64,000 nt of DNA from Akebia trifoliata. Lineage: Eukaryota; Streptophyta; Magnoliopsida; Ranunculales; Lardizabalaceae. Within the stretch, counting starts at the first letter, position 1. Every line of letters begins with the position of its first letter. Of this stretch, positions 23,501-34,225 are shown one piece after another. The notes under the pieces are model-generated. The model was not told the DNA's origin, searched no databases, and saw nothing but the letters and a program-made list of their open reading frames with translations. A program made the position numbers and the translations under genes. The DNA lies in contig CM030714.1 of the NCBI GenBank assembly GCA_017979445.1, positions 41,644,826 through 41,708,825 of the forward strand. The letters are read 5' to 3'.

Positions 23501-24103
23501 CCTTCAACCTCTAGAGTGAGAAAAAACACTATTGAAACAACGGGTTTTCAGCTAGAGGTTGAAGACGTGGGCATTTGGTTCATTTTAAGTTGGTCTCTCA
23601 TTAAAAACCTAGGTCAAGATGTATGTCTTCAGTATAAAAACACAGGGTTACCTCAAATAACCACCAAAACCTGGAGTGGTATGCCTAAATTACCCCCCAT
23701 TAATCACCAGAATCAGGCATCTATCCTAAAAGCTATTGTGCAACCACCATTTTCAATCTCAAAACCCTAAACCCTAAAAATCAAGATAGTTCATAAGAAA
23801 CCATCCAACAATCATAAATCACAAAAAAAAAAAAAAAAATAGAACTTACTTCGATCAAATCTGCATCTTTAGAAGGAAAAAAAATGTACAACATAGCAAG
23901 CAAATCAAAAAAATATATATATCTAAGACCAAATACCTAAACCCTAATATCACAGATCTCATAACAAAAGTTGAAAGTTCAAACTTTATTGCGCTAGTCC
24001 TGAGAAGGACGTATGTCCTCCGAAGATTCCAAACTTGTTAAGTACTTAACGACCGCTTACCTAATGAAGACGTACGTACGATAGCGACACTAAAACTCAA
24101 CAT
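17514..24103 (-). CDS. Plant membrane/coiled-coil protein of unknown function, five exons
   Basis: The predicted coding exons are 24103-24061, 23866-23850, 21550-21242, 19761-19582 and 18128-17514. All have GT/AG borders, their phases join, and they give 387 residues. The start is the first ATG (24103) downstream of an in-frame stop; exon 2 is only 17 nt. Residues 21-123 (exon 3) are largely hydrophobic with several possible membrane segments. Residues 124-200 (E-L-E-N-L, K-K-E-L-E-E-R and L-L-E-A-E heptads) form an acidic coiled coil. After a polar linker, three hydrophobic stretches lie at about 280-301, 310-329 and 339-354. This looks like a membrane-anchored protein of an organelle or the endomembrane system, but I do not recognise the family. 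The last three exons are secure; exon 1 and the microexon are inferred from splice signals and phase. Intron 2 (2.3 kb) and the later introns hold repeats. Confidence 0.72.
18286..18368 (-). mobile_element. tRNA-like SINE head in an intron
   Basis: The minus strand has an A-box-like TAGCACAGTTGG and, about 40 bases on, a B-box-like GGTTCAAGTCC, followed by an A-rich tail (ATTTAAAAAAAAGG). This is a tRNA-derived sequence within the last intron of the membrane/coiled-coil gene, on the same strand. The acceptor arms do not pair, so it is not a functional tRNA gene. Confidence 0.5.
21474..21669. repeat. 98-bp tandem duplication spanning the intron/exon 3 border
   Basis: Two adjacent copies (21474-21571 and 21572-21669) are identical except at a handful of positions. 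Each contains the start of coding exon 3 and its splice acceptor (minus strand, CTTGCAG then AGAATAGAGAGCTGG). The copy nearer the 3' end of the gene is the one that joins in frame with the downstream exon. The outer copy reads into a TAG stop after about 34 codons, because 98 is not a multiple of three. Confidence 0.85.
22150..22645. mobile_element. Possible copia-type LTR remnant in intron 2
   Basis: The segment begins TGTTGAAGTTATGGCTC. It contains GGAAGTAACCTTCGGGTGAG and GAGCCACGTAAAATCTCATG, then GTGTTCTTACTTTTTCTTTT, an arrangement seen near the 3' end of many plant copia LTRs. No flanking duplication, partner LTR or internal domains were found. It lies in an intron of the membrane/coiled-coil gene, in the opposite orientation if read as above. 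Confidence 0.35.
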
Positions 24104-24324
24104 TGAAACCTGGGAAAAGACAGTAGTTCTAAGCGAAGAAGAAGGAGAAGAATAAGAGGAGTACTGTCGTCCGTGCTTAACAGATGTTTAACTTAAGAGT
24201 GGTGGAGTGAAGAAGCCGTTAGTTAAGTCCGTGAAGTAAGTAGAAGTGGTCTGTGGCGACACCTTGATTGGAATGGTGACACGTCGATGATGAACAGAAG
24301 CAGAAATGAAGATCCTTCACTTCA

Positions 24325-24346
24325 CGTCGTATATAATATATCCTCA
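24325..24346 (-). promoter_or_regulatory. TATA region of the membrane/coiled-coil gene
   Basis: The minus strand reads GGATATATTATATACGACG here, about 220 bp before the proposed start codon. The region between is richer in G+C and in CTTCTT/TCCTTC words, as expected of a leader. The exact start of transcription is not defined. Confidence 0.4.
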
Positions 24347-24612
24347 TTGGAGAAGTAGTCGTTCTTGTTCGACCTTTAGTTTCTCTTGCCGCCAAAATAA
24401 ATAAATAAATAAACCCAAATAGTCAAATTAAAGATGTTTTTTTTGGCTCTCCACATATGGAATTAAAAAAAAAAAGGAATAATTTATGGGAAACTCCAAG
24501 GGAAGAACCATTTATGAAAAAAATAAATAAATAAATAAATAAAACAGGTGATTTGCTATTTCTATTATCATACAAAATTTGATGTTCACCTACGAAAAAT
24601 ATGCATAAAAAA

Positions 24613-24783
24613 GAGTCGTGATAATCAGACCATCGCACATGGCACACTCAATCGACTCTCGTGATGTGTGAGAAAACGTGAATCTGTATGTCTCGAGACA
24701 TACAAATCCACAATTTCTCGAACTTGTCACGACTGGAGAGTCGATTGAGTGTGCCTTGTTGGATAGTTAGATTATAACGACTC
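24613..24783. mobile_element. MITE with GAGTCGTGATAATC ends, copy A
   Basis: The left end is GAGTCGTGATAATCAGACC and the right end in reverse complement is GAGTCGTTATAATCTAACT. Inside, GGCACACTCAATCGACTCTC pairs with its inverse near 24735-24755. The element lies about 270 bp upstream of the TATA region of the membrane/coiled-coil gene. It is related to 31403-31622 and to a half copy at 36530-36625. Confidence 0.6.
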
Positions 24784-25099
24784 ATGAAAATAAGAATAAT
24801 GATAATTTAGTTAGTTATAGGTCGACATTACCAAATATGATAAAATCGATAATAAAATTTGTTAAATCAAATGAATATAAATCACCATAAATTTGACTTT
24901 TTTGCTTCTAAATTCTGCAGAGTATATCATATGCTTAATTGTCTGGAGAAGACATCAAACTTTTGATAGAAGGAAAAATAGCAAATTTACACCTTTCTTT
25001 TGGGCTTTGGGCTTCAACAATCCAAAGGACACTTGGATGGTAAATTAAAATATGAATGACCATATACATTGATGTAGACCACTCAAGAGTCAGTTATGC

Positions 25100-25445
25100 T
25101 TGGATGAAAATCTAGTCCACCGAGTTTAGTTTCATATCAAACACCCATTGCCTTGTCTCTCTCACTATAAGCTCATGGGCCTTCCACTCATTGTCAATTG
25201 TTTTTGAGTTGGAACTCCAAACTTATCATGGTATCAAAATAGGTCTTTCTTTTCTCAATGTCATTCAGTTCATATTTCTACATGCTTTAGCCCAATCCAA
25301 CCCACCTATGCAAGAGTGTGTTGAATTAGTCCCACATCGGACATTCATTGTCTTGTTTCTCTCCTTATAAGCTCTCAAGCCTCTCTGCTCATTGCCAATA
25401 AGTTTTGAGTTTGACCCCCAAACTTATCACAATCTACCTAATTTT
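25100..25445 (+). repeat. Two tandem copies of a 180-bp dispersed repeat
   Basis: Copy 1 (about 25135-25240) has CCATTGCCTTGTCTCTCTC, CACTATAAGCTCATGGGCC and TTTTTGAGTTGGAACTCC. Copy 2 (about 25325-25435) has GTCCCACATCGGACATTC, TTATAAGCTCTCAAGCC and GTTTTGAGTTTGACCCCC. A CCCACATCGG motif beside a short TATAAG-containing unit is common in plant retroelement ends. Confidence 0.45.
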
Positions 25446-25614
25446 GTATGGGATTGACTTTCATCTTGTGCCACATTCATAATAATATGATTTGAATGGT
25501 TTTGGGGAGTATTCTCTACCATTATATGCTCAAACACATTTGAGCTATATTTTCCATTAGCACCTCATAAAACTAGGGGTGCGACTTGGTCCAATTCAAA
25601 CCAAGAATTGATTC

Positions 25615-27508
25615 TGTAGACACCTCAATTTGAACGGGCCACTTCTCAAAAGGGCCCAAAAATATCGATTTTCCAAATAAATGGGCCAACGGGTCTTAAG
25701 GGCCCAAGTCGTTGAAAAGTGACATTTTGACCAAACCGAGGCCCCTAAGACCTCTCAATGGTTTAGGAGGCCACCAAAAGGACTCGACCTACCTTACGCT
25801 TTCCCAATATTCACCGCTCCGCTTCCAAAATCAAAAACACCAAATTTTCGATAAATTTCACCAACGGGCCTAAAAAGCCCGATTCGCCAACACGTGGCAT
25901 TTTTGATCAAACTAATGATTACAAAAATCTAAAAAAATTAAAAAATTAAAAATGTGAGACTTGGGATGCCTATCCCTCTTCTACTACCACCGCTCCGCCT
26001 CAACCAATCCCTAAAATCCAAAATCATTTCTAAAACCCAAGCCCAACACTACAAAGCCCACAAATCATTAACCATATCCAATTCATTATCCAACCCACAA
26101 CCCTAACCCATAAACCACAACCCACATCAACCAATCACTCTTTTATCATCAAAAGATGACACATGTCATCACCCCATCTCACCTCCCTCACTCAACTACC
26201 TACCCCATTAATTTACTTTAAATCTCATCTACCCACACATCAACCCATCACCTTTTCTCTCAGATCAAACACATCTACCCACACCCCTAACCTATACCTC
26301 CCCTAATCTACCCTCATCATTCCCTACAAAACCTACATCTACAACCTAAACCTACACCATCCTCTCAAGTCAAACACTCAACCTCTCCCATCAACTTATC
26401 TCAACCCTTCATTTCCAACCACTTTGACACATGGCATCATCTCCCTCACCCTCTCAAAATATCATCAACTACCTCTTTAAATCCTCAATTCTCTTAAACC
26501 AAATACCATTTAATCTCAACCACCATCTTAAACTCACCTCACCAAACACTCCACCCAAATGGGTTGGGTATGATCCAAACCATTTGGGTCAAAACTCACC
26601 CATTTAACCCCCCTTCCTTAAATACCCTCCAATCTCCTCTAAATTACACCCATTTCTCTCTCAAACTCATAACCATTCTACCCTTTTTCTTCACTTCACT
26701 CCATTATATCCCTAAAATAACTCCTCAACATCTATAAATACCCTCCTCCTCTTCCCAAAAATGGCCCCCAACTTCTCATTACAAAATTTCTCCCCAACAC
26801 TCTCTCTACTAACAACCATCACCAATTCTCACCAAGATTACCACTTCTCTCTCACTAATCATCATCAAGTCTCACATAAAAAAAAAAACCACCTACTACA
26901 CTCATCTCTCTCATCATCTCTTCTCTATTCCTTCAACCATACAAAAGTTGTATTTGCTTAAAATACTAAGGACTCAAGAAGACTCAAAGAAGAAGAAAGA
27001 AGATACAAGGTGGGTTCAAAGCAACCCCCCCCCTTTCTCTTCTACACCCTCTCTTCCTCCCTCTTCTATCACCCCTCTCCCCTTCATTTTATTTTTTAGG
27101 ATGAATGGACCCCAAGGCTAAAGGTCTATAAGGGTCATTTCCATCAATGGAATGACCCTATGATCAAGCTGAAAATGAACCCCTATCTAGGGTACAAATG
27201 CACCCACGTGGCACATTATCTTTCACACTGTTTTTAAAATAAAAAATGACCGAGTTAGTTGAGGTTACCACTCTTTAGTGGGGAGAAAAAGGGGCCTAAC
27301 AGCTTCCCTTTTCTCCAACCGAGCCGCTTACCCCGAATCTAAATGTTCGATTAGTTCCTATCCATCGAAAGTCGCTAAAACGTCAAAAATGTCATTTTTT
27401 CAAAAAATGCACATCGGGTGACCATTCACACCTACTTATAATATGAATGGTGGCGACTCCAAACCATTGTAGATGTGGTCATCGTAATGACGAAATCACG
27501 TGTCTACA
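25615..27508. mobile_element. Solo LTR of a gypsy-type retrotransposon, 1894 bp
   Basis: The element starts TGTAGACACCTCAATTTG and ends CGAAATCACGTGTCTACA, giving TG...CA with inverted TGTAGACA/TGTCTACA ends. GATTC flanks it exactly at 25610-25614 and 27509-27513, the 5-bp duplication of LTR retrotransposons. No internal gag-pol region, primer-binding site or second LTR follows, so it is a solo LTR left by recombination. Assignment to gypsy rests on known TGTAGACACC-type LTR ends. A related LTR begins at 62841. Confidence 0.85.
26733..26741 (+). promoter_or_regulatory. Possible TATA box inside the solo LTR
   Basis: TATAAATAC stands about 1.1 kb into the LTR in a region rich in C and T. A 66-codon open frame (26761-26961) begins just after it. 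In an LTR this would be the U3 promoter, with the open frame in the leader; it has no recognisable protein content. Confidence 0.35.
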
Positions 27509-27675
27509 GATTCAAATCGATATCTTTGGATTGGTTTGCTTTGGTCTAGAATAAGTTGCGGGTTGGTTCTAAGTTAAGAAAATAGAGAATGGATCAATTT
27601 GATTTGGTTCTCGATTCAAAATTTGTATATAACCAAATCAAATCACGGAACCCTTATAGAACAAATAAATATAAA

Positions 27676-27805
27676 GAGTTTTTATCGTCACACCAACTTT
27701 TGCTAATGCCATCCCAACATGTGTATTATTCCTTGGTGGTTTACATATGAATTGGGGTGGCATTAGCAAAAGTCGATGTATCAATAGAATCTCTCTAAAT
27801 ATATT
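27676..27805. mobile_element. MITE, family also at 37797 and 56225
   Basis: The left arm ACACCAACTTTTGCTAATGCC is mirrored by the right arm GGCATTAGCAAAAGTCGATG. The same arms, slightly changed, flank a 120-bp unit at 37797-37920, and a half copy lies near 56225-56300 inside the CACTA element. Confidence 0.5.
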
Positions 27806-28133
27806 AATATATTATGAATTATTTTAGGAGCTACAACATATATTAATTTTTTATGGATAATTTTTTTACTTTTTTTTATGGATAGATTGATATCTTATTA
27901 TATGAAATTCCATGTTTATTATTTGTTCACTTTTTTTCATTAAAACTATGTTATTTTAAAGCAGGTTTATAGGATATTGGCAATCCATAGAATCGAACCA
28001 ACAAATCAAACCGACCTTAGTTTGGTTTGGTTCTATGGGCATTTCGATTAGATTGTGGTTCTTATTTAGTGAAATCGACGTATGTGAGTTTGACTCTAAT
28101 TTGACCCTAAACCAAACCAGGTTGCACCCCATT

Positions 28134-28554
28134 TAACATTTAAAAGTATTTGATAATTTTATCCTAAGAAATATACCAACAATTTTCTAGTTGTGTAATT
28201 AATAATTATCCAAAGTAATGTGCACAAAGGTCTTCACACTCATTAGCCCATATACATCAAAATAACCTAAATCAAGAATTCACAATGTGAAAAAAAAATA
28301 AAAAAAATAAAAAATAAAAAAAAAAGCTCATATTTATTGACAACCTGAGATTGTCGAAGTTCATAAAATTTGATAGATCAAGGCATTAAAATTTTCATTG
28401 TCGATTTTTTTTTTTCGAAAAATCAAGTCAAATTAATGAAAGATGGGAGAAATTTAATGGCTTTAAGCCATCAAATTTGAGGAACATAAAAATTTTCAAC
28501 GGCCTTAGACTGTCGAAATTCAATTTCTAAAATTTATGGGCCATGAATGAAATG
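28134..28554. repeat. Repeat fragment related to 60.65-61.08 kb
   Basis: The segment 28330-28520 has words such as AACCTGAGATTGTCGAAG, TTTTCATTGTCGA, CAAGTCAAATTAATGAAAG and GGCCTTAGACTGTCGAAATT. Inverted or variant forms of these are found at 60650-61080. No gene is seen. Confidence 0.4.
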
Positions 28555-28990
28555 TTCATAGGATCATATATATATTGGAACGGATAAAGGGACATGAAAA
28601 AAACATATGTAAAAACAATGTAACATGAATAAATTTTCAAAATATGGGTTAGGAGTTTCAGATTGAGCTCATTTTTTGTGAGGATGATTTCTATGATGGG
28701 AAGATCATCCGGAAAAAAAAAATCAGTCCAATCTGAAACTTCTAACCCCATTAAAAGTGATTTAGAATGTGGATCGTCGATTTTTTGTTAATTTTTACTA
28801 ATAATTTGTAAATCACTTTTGATGAATTTAGAAGTTTCAAATTGAGCTGATTTTTCGTGAGGATGATCTTCTCATCATAGTGACCATCCTCACAAAAAAT
28901 CAGCTTAATCCAAAACCTCTAACCCATATTTTGAAAAACCATTGTTTTTATATATGTCCCATGAACCGTCCCCTGTATATATACATATTT
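28555..28990. mobile_element. Foldback element with nested hairpins
   Basis: Outer arms around TTCAAAATATGGGTTAGGAG (28636) and CCCATATTTTGAAAAACC (28922) are inverted copies. Each arm carries its own hairpin built of GTGAGGATGAT and ATCATCC words. The total length is about 430 bp. No coding sequence. Confidence 0.5.
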
Positions 28991-29639
28991 TAACGATAGT
29001 CTTATATTTACCTATAATGGAATGTTCACAGAATCAAATTTACAATTTTTTTCTCTAAGTTATAGTCGTGGATGAGACTCCAAAAGTCTTCTCTCATATG
29101 GTGAAGTCTTTTACGAGATAATTCATAGAATAACTCCTTATGAGTGGAGAATAAGCCTTTACCAACTTGTTTGACTTTTTAATTCTGAAGGTTTTTTCTT
29201 TAACACCACCTTAGCAACAATTAATGGATTCTTAGAACAAGAACTATAATTTACCAGAAATTTCAATAGAGTCAAGAAAGTAAGAGTAAATAATATTTTT
29301 CTTATGTTTGTGCCTCACACATAACCAACTCGAAGAATTGGGAGCACCCATTTATAAATAGGAAAATTAATTAGAATATATTGGATATTATAATTTCTTT
29401 ATAATACTACTTCTTATAAATAGTAGGATTGTAGCAAAAGATCGACAAAATTGACGATTAATAAAATTTGTTGAGTAAGCTTGGGTGTCCCGAAAATTCC
29501 AAATCAGTAATATTTCCTATGTTAATCCCCATTTTTTTTTTTTTATAATAGGCTCCATTTATATATATACACACACTAATTGTGGAGGTTCAGGAGAGAG
29601 CTCATCCAACAATGAAGTTGTAGCTTTTGACATCTATTT
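28991..29639. other. Intergenic, no gene seen
   Basis: AT-rich DNA. An open frame at 29485-29712 crosses a poly-T run and the SINE-like repeat, so it is not credible. Confidence 0.4.
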
Positions 29640-29835
29640 ACTTTGCCAAAATGGAGTGTCAATAGGTCTCGAGCTCATCGGACTTGGGAGAGCTTGGCTG
29701 GGATGCACATAGCAAGGCCCCTACGGGTGGCCCTTGAGGAATTAATGTTCATACTGGGTATCAAACTCACGACCTACAACATTAAACACTAACTAATTAA
29801 AGTGTGTCACATGACATTTAACCCACTTTATAGGA
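29640..29835 (-). repeat. SINE-like repeat, second copy
   Basis: Minus strand: GGTCGTGAGTTTGATACCC is followed by GAACATTAATTCCTCAAGG and GGCCACCCGTAGGGGCC. It is related to 16240-16440. The B-box-like sequence supports a tRNA-derived SINE; the borders are approximate. Confidence 0.45.
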
Positions 29836-30574
29836 ATGGGACATCATATTGGATCCTGATCATGACTCCTTGGAAAAATGCACGGCAAGGGAAGACTTGT
29901 CTCCTTACCTTTACCCCATGCATCAAATTATAAAATGCACAACCATTAAAGGCCACAACATGCAATTTCTTGTAGTTCTCCATAAAATTTTGTTGGATTG
30001 TTAACTAGTACTCTGGTAGTCACTCCATCGGAGTTGAAAGAAGGAAGACTTGATCTTGATATTCAGTACCACATGTTTCAAAGAGTAAAATTGAGAAATT
30101 TACTTTACCATTATGATAATAATATAGGTGATTTAGACAAGTCCTCTATGTTTAGGTGAATTTTTGAGATACCCTCGTGTTTTGAAGCTGATGACATACC
30201 CTCTTGAACTCGAGGGACAAATAAAAAATGACCTAAACACCCTCGTCTTAAACCTTTCGTAAAATATCTTTGATTTTTCTCTCCAAAATCTATTATCTTT
30301 AACATCTAGAGTAAATTAAATTATGTACAATCATTTTCAACCTAAAGATTTAATCTCTTTTAGCCTTCAAACTTCAACAAAAAGATAGGAGTCGAGAGTT
30401 TTGGAGAAGTAGAAGATCACAATATCTTGGGTAGAAATAAAAATAAAAGAGATTTACCCTGCAGACCTAACTGTTGCATTTTTATTTAAAAAACTCCTGT
30501 GGAGTTTTGTCAATTCTAAGGGAACCTCACTTTATGAAGTTTGTTAACCACCAAACCTTACTTTCTCAAAAAAA
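29836..30574. other. Intergenic, no gene seen
   Basis: No coding segment is supported. AT-rich sequence with a poly-A run near 30568. Confidence 0.4.
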
Positions 30575-30582
30575 AAAAAAAA

Positions 30583-30738
30583 AAAATTGCTCACAGAAAT
30601 CTGGGATCCACCGATCACATGTACCCATGTGTATTGAATGGCATTCCTAATTTACAAAAATACCCTTGTTAGTTACAAAATTACCCTTATCTACTTGACG
30701 TGGCAAGCACCAAGGAGTCTGTGAGTAAAAAAATGACT
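30583..30738. mobile_element. MITE with TTGCTCACAGA ends, copy 1
   Basis: Contains TTGCTCACAGAAATCTGGG, GATCCACCGATCACATGTACC and GACGTGGCAAGCACCAAGG, and ends with GTCTGTGAGTAAAAAAATG, which mirrors the left end. A second copy with the same order lies at 37330-37490. Confidence 0.5.
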
Positions 30739-30739
30739 C

Positions 30740-31160
30740 AGTTTGTTACCCTCCAAACCTTGGATTGGGGATTCATGTCATAAAATTCAAATTGATGCCC
30801 TTAAAATGTTACTAAACATACCTTGGATTGGATCTTAACCGCATTAATTTGTGGCATCCAAAAACATGATATGATGTGACAAGGTTATAAAAGACAAAAT
30901 TATAAGAAATTTGAAGAAAAAAATCGAGAATAAAAAAAGAACTAATTTTTACCATTGGATTTTAGTTTAGAATTTGGGAGTTCAATAATCATCCATTTTC
31001 AACCCCTTCAATCAAGTTCAAAATTTTTTTTTTTTTTTTTGAATTTTGTGTGTTTTCCATGAAATTTAGAAGGATGTATTGTTGGATTGACAAGTTCATA
31101 ATCCATATGGGCCAACCACCCTTTGTAAGATTAAAAATCTTACGAAGTTAGTTGTGCTAG
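30740..31160. repeat. Dispersed repeat shared with 35330-35680
   Basis: Both segments share AATTTGGGAGTTCA, a CAAGTTC/GATCAAAC region beside a homopolymer, GAAATTTAGAAGG/GATATCTAGAGGG, ATTGGATTG(A/C)C and GTAAGATT..AATCTTAC. No coding sequence. Confidence 0.4.
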
Positions 31161-31402
31161 CCTGATTCACAGAAGTAAGGCTTGTTTGATAACAGACTGG
31201 ATAGTGTGCACACCTCCGTGTCGGCAATGTGTGAAGCAATGTGAATTTTAATATCACATAAACACAACTTTTTGTTAATATTGGTCGGAACGGCATAAGT
31301 AAAGTTGAACTAAATACACATGAAAATAAGCATTTTCCATAGCAAACAATGTTTTGGAGGTGTATTTACTACATCTTAACATGCGCCTTAATGTTAAAGT
31401 CG

Positions 31403-31622
31403 TGATAATCTGACTACCCATGTAGCACGTTCAATCGACTCTCGTAACAAGTTCGGGAATCATAGATCTGTAAGTCTCAGGATACACGATTCCTTTGGGA
31501 TACAAATTTTTATGGGGAAGTCACTCTTGTATCCCAAGACGTAGAGATTTATGATTCTCAAACTTTTCACGTCAGGAGAGTCGATTGAGTGTGCCATGTG
31601 GGGTAGTTAGATTATTACTATT
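31403..31622. mobile_element. MITE with AGTCGTGATAATC ends, copy B
   Basis: The left end GTCGTGATAATCTGACTACC pairs with the right end GGTAGTTAGATTATTAC. Inside, TTCAATCGACTCTCGTAAC and GAGAGTCGATTGAGTGTGCC are inverted, as in copy A at 24613-24783. Confidence 0.6.
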
Positions 31623-31724
31623 CTTAATGTTAACAACACCTAATCTTACGAAACACAAGGTTATATCACCCTTGTGAAATATTAATAGTTATAATAAATT
31701 AACATACTTTTAGCACACGATTTG

Positions 31725-32170
31725 ATGCACTCTTGACGTGGATACAAAGGGTAGGGATCCAGAACTATGTGTTGTACTTAACAAAGGTCGAGTAGCACCC
31801 CATTTCATGTCACGTTGTATTTGTGAGACCGACGGACCATATAGATATGTGGTCCATCCCTTAGTGAACATACTCACAAAATATCAGTTGGATTGGTGAT
31901 GTGCACCCATTGATATTAGCATTGTCTTAAGAATGATTTCGAATCGTTAGATTTAAACTCTTTTTCAAGAGCTTCGATTCAATGGATACAAGTCATCAAA
32001 CACTATGATTTTTAGTAGGTAGATTCACCAAGGAATGGACCACATATCCATACGGTCAATAGGTCCCAAAAATACCACACGACGGAAAATGAAGTGCTAT
32101 CTGAGCTTTGTTAGGTATGACACACTCTTCTAGATCCCTCCTCTTTGTATCTACTTGACATGAAATATCT
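31725..32170. mobile_element. Foldback MITE, about 445 bp
   Basis: The left arm (GACGTGGATACAAAGGG, then CTTAACAAAGGTCGAGTAGC, then GACCATATAGATATGTGG) is mirrored by the right arm (CCACATATCCATACGG, GCTATCTGAGCTTTGTTAGG, CTTTGTATCTACTTGAC). The pairing extends over about 160 bp on each side. No coding sequence; the flanking duplication was not resolved. Confidence 0.55.
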
Positions 32171-32310
32171 TTAGGAATTGGTGCTAAATCTCTCCTCTCG
32201 AATCCAAAAATATCGGCCCAGTTATTCTTCTCCCTTTACCCAAGTCCGACTTTGAAGCGGTCACGTCACCCTACTTCAAAATTTGATGGAACCCTCCTCA
32301 TTATAAGATG

Positions 32311-32495
32311 AATTTATTTCACACACCCCTATATTTTCATCAAAATTTAAAATACCTCTTTAAAAATGCCACGTGTCTTATAATGAGTAGGAGTTGCTGA
32401 AAATTTATTTCACACCCCTGTATTTCTATAAAAATTTGAAATACCCACCAAAAAAATACCACGTGTCTTATCACGATGAGGGTTGCTTCAAAGTT
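32311..32495 (+). repeat. 91-bp tandem duplication with CCACGTGTCTTAT
   Basis: Units start at 32311 and 32402 with AATTTATTTCACAC and end with CCACGTGTCTTAT followed by GAG(T)AGG(A)GTTGCT. A third, more diverged unit is at about 33845-33945 (AATTTATTTCACATCCC). The G-box core CACGTG is repeated with each of the first two units. Confidence 0.6.
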
Positions 32496-32689
32496 ATTTC
32501 CCCTTTACCCAGACTCATTCACTTCTCATTGGGATAACGTGCGAGGTGTTTATTTCGAGACCACGTGAGTTTGTCGGCATTTCTTTAACAAACCAACGTT
32601 CCTATGTTGCGTTCCCTACTATCTCATCCAAAGCTTTCGCATTCACACCAAATATACCAAATGAGTCATGATTTCCGAACGCTCCCACT

Positions 32690-32865
32690 GACACACGCTC
32701 CGATACGCTCCTTGACGTGGTGAAAATTAAAACCATAGATTTTTCCCCTCGGGATACACAATCATACATCTCCATAAATATTCAAATTGTGTATCCCGAG
32801 GAAAATAATCTATAATTCTAACATATGCCACGTCGGGGGCGTGTTTGACAGCAGTGAGTCCGTAA
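32690..32865. mobile_element. Hairpin MITE, about 175 bp
   Basis: CCCTCGGGATACACAATC (32754-32771) pairs with ATTGTGTATCCCGAGG (32786-32801), and outer GACGTGG and CCACGTC words are also inverted. The core motif CCCTCGGGATACACAAT recurs in the MITE at 37527-37757. Confidence 0.5.
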
Positions 32866-34060
32866 ATTATAATTCATACCAAATATAGCTCTCTCTCTCT
32901 CTTGGTCATAAATTCTCATCTGCAAAGCTTTCTATGTCCATGTGAGTGAGTCTCAGAGTCTCAGACACACTCGTTGCATCCGAACCACAGATAATGAGGC
33001 CGCCCATGGGGCATGCTTTTCACGTGAGTGTGAGTCTTACACACACTCTCTCTCTCCGCCGAAAACTCATCAGTATAATACACGTGGAGATCTTTTATTG
33101 GTTGCTGATTCGGTATAATTTTAAAATCCTGGACCCACCATGCATGCGATACAGCTGTTTAGATGCGAGGTTAGTTGAACCAGCACCAACTGGACTTTGA
33201 CCATCGACACGAAGACATGTAAACCTTAGTAAAATACATATAATTAATAACCCTGCCAAATCAATTTATTTCGTAAATGCCCCTCCTTCTTTCATGACCT
33301 ACACCTTATAATGAAAAATATGTCTGATCTTTAGATGAGTCTTTATTTATTCAATCTATCCATATCTTTTGCTTGGCTCAAATAATTCCCTTCCTCTTTT
33401 AACCAAAATATCCCAAAAGAAGAAAAAACGAAGTTAAGTGGCTTGCTACTTTACACATGGACCATGTACAATGTTATATAATTAGTTGTTGATAGATCAT
33501 CAAGAGTGAATCTTTGTTCAAACTATCTTAAGTCTTATTATTATCAAATGTCGAGAAATGATTTCTATTTCAATAAATGGTTATAATTGGAGAAAATGAC
33601 AATTCATTTTCAGATTGTCAAGAAAGTGAAATCACAACCTTCCCACTAAGTATTCTTCGAAATTATCTCAATAAGTCAAATGTCAAGATCCAAATCGTAA
33701 AAGCAATCGAGATGCTTATGACACCATACAATAAGTAAAGTATGATATAATTGAGCAACAAGTAGTCTGAAAGTTAGAAAAAATGAGTCTAACTTTGAAG
33801 TGAGTAAGCCGCTTCAACCTCATTGCAAGATACGTGACGTTTTGAATTTATTTCACATCCCTAGATTTCCGCCAAAACTTGGAATACCTCTTTGGAAGTG
33901 CCACATGTAATCTAATGAAGAGGGTTCCTCCACAATTTTTTCCTAGAAAAATTATGGATACCACAACCAAATATCAACACAGGACTACCATGTGTAAAAG
34001 AGTTTTCATGAAGTTTTGGAGATGCAAAATGTTGTAATTATTAAGAGTCATTCTAAACCA
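32866..34060. other. Intergenic, no gene seen
   Basis: A CT repeat at 32891-32902 and a GC-richer stretch with short open frames (32946-33200) could be a decayed leader, but no coding exon follows. The diverged third copy of the 91-bp repeat is at 33845-33945. Confidence 0.35.
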
Positions 34061-34064
34061 ACTC

Positions 34065-34225
34065 CCTACTACACTGCACTCAACATTCATCTAATGTGGT
34101 AGTGTGCACATAACCATAGATTATTTTCCTTGAGATACTCGGAAAAAAAAAATCAATGGTTTTGTACACACTACAATGTCAAATGAGTACTATTGAACAT
34201 GGTGTCGTAGGGAGTTAGTTCATAA
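34065..34225. mobile_element. Foldback MITE with AACTCCCTAC ends
   Basis: The left end AACCAACTCCCTACTACACT is mirrored by the right end in reverse complement, AACTAACTCCCTACGACACC. The inner arms ATAACCATAGATT and AATGGTTTTGTACACAC are also inverted. About 155 bp; no coding sequence. Confidence 0.55.

Larger units (their letters stand above)
25574..28133. mobile_element. hAT-like MITE interrupted by a solo LTR
   Basis: The left end (AGGGGTGCGACTTGGTCC) and the right end in reverse complement (TGGGGTGCAACCTGGTTTG) match. The flanks of the inserted LTR carry GGTTTG- and ACCAAA-rich arms typical of these elements. Removing the solo LTR at 25615-27508 and the small MITE near 27.7 kb leaves about 550 bp. 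A clean 8-bp duplication was not resolved. Confidence 0.4.

Noticed and set aside
23438..23770. 110-codon plus-strand open frame within intron 2
   Set aside because: It has no recognisable domain, overlaps an A-rich run and is antisense to the host gene; similar text near 30.2 kb suggests an old repeat.
26761..26961. 66-codon open frame starting just after a TATA-like box
   Set aside because: It lies inside a solo LTR and has low-complexity Ser/Leu/His content; probably LTR leader.
32946..33200. 84-codon open frame after a CT repeat, possible new gene start
   Set aside because: No downstream exon, splice donor or protein similarity was found.
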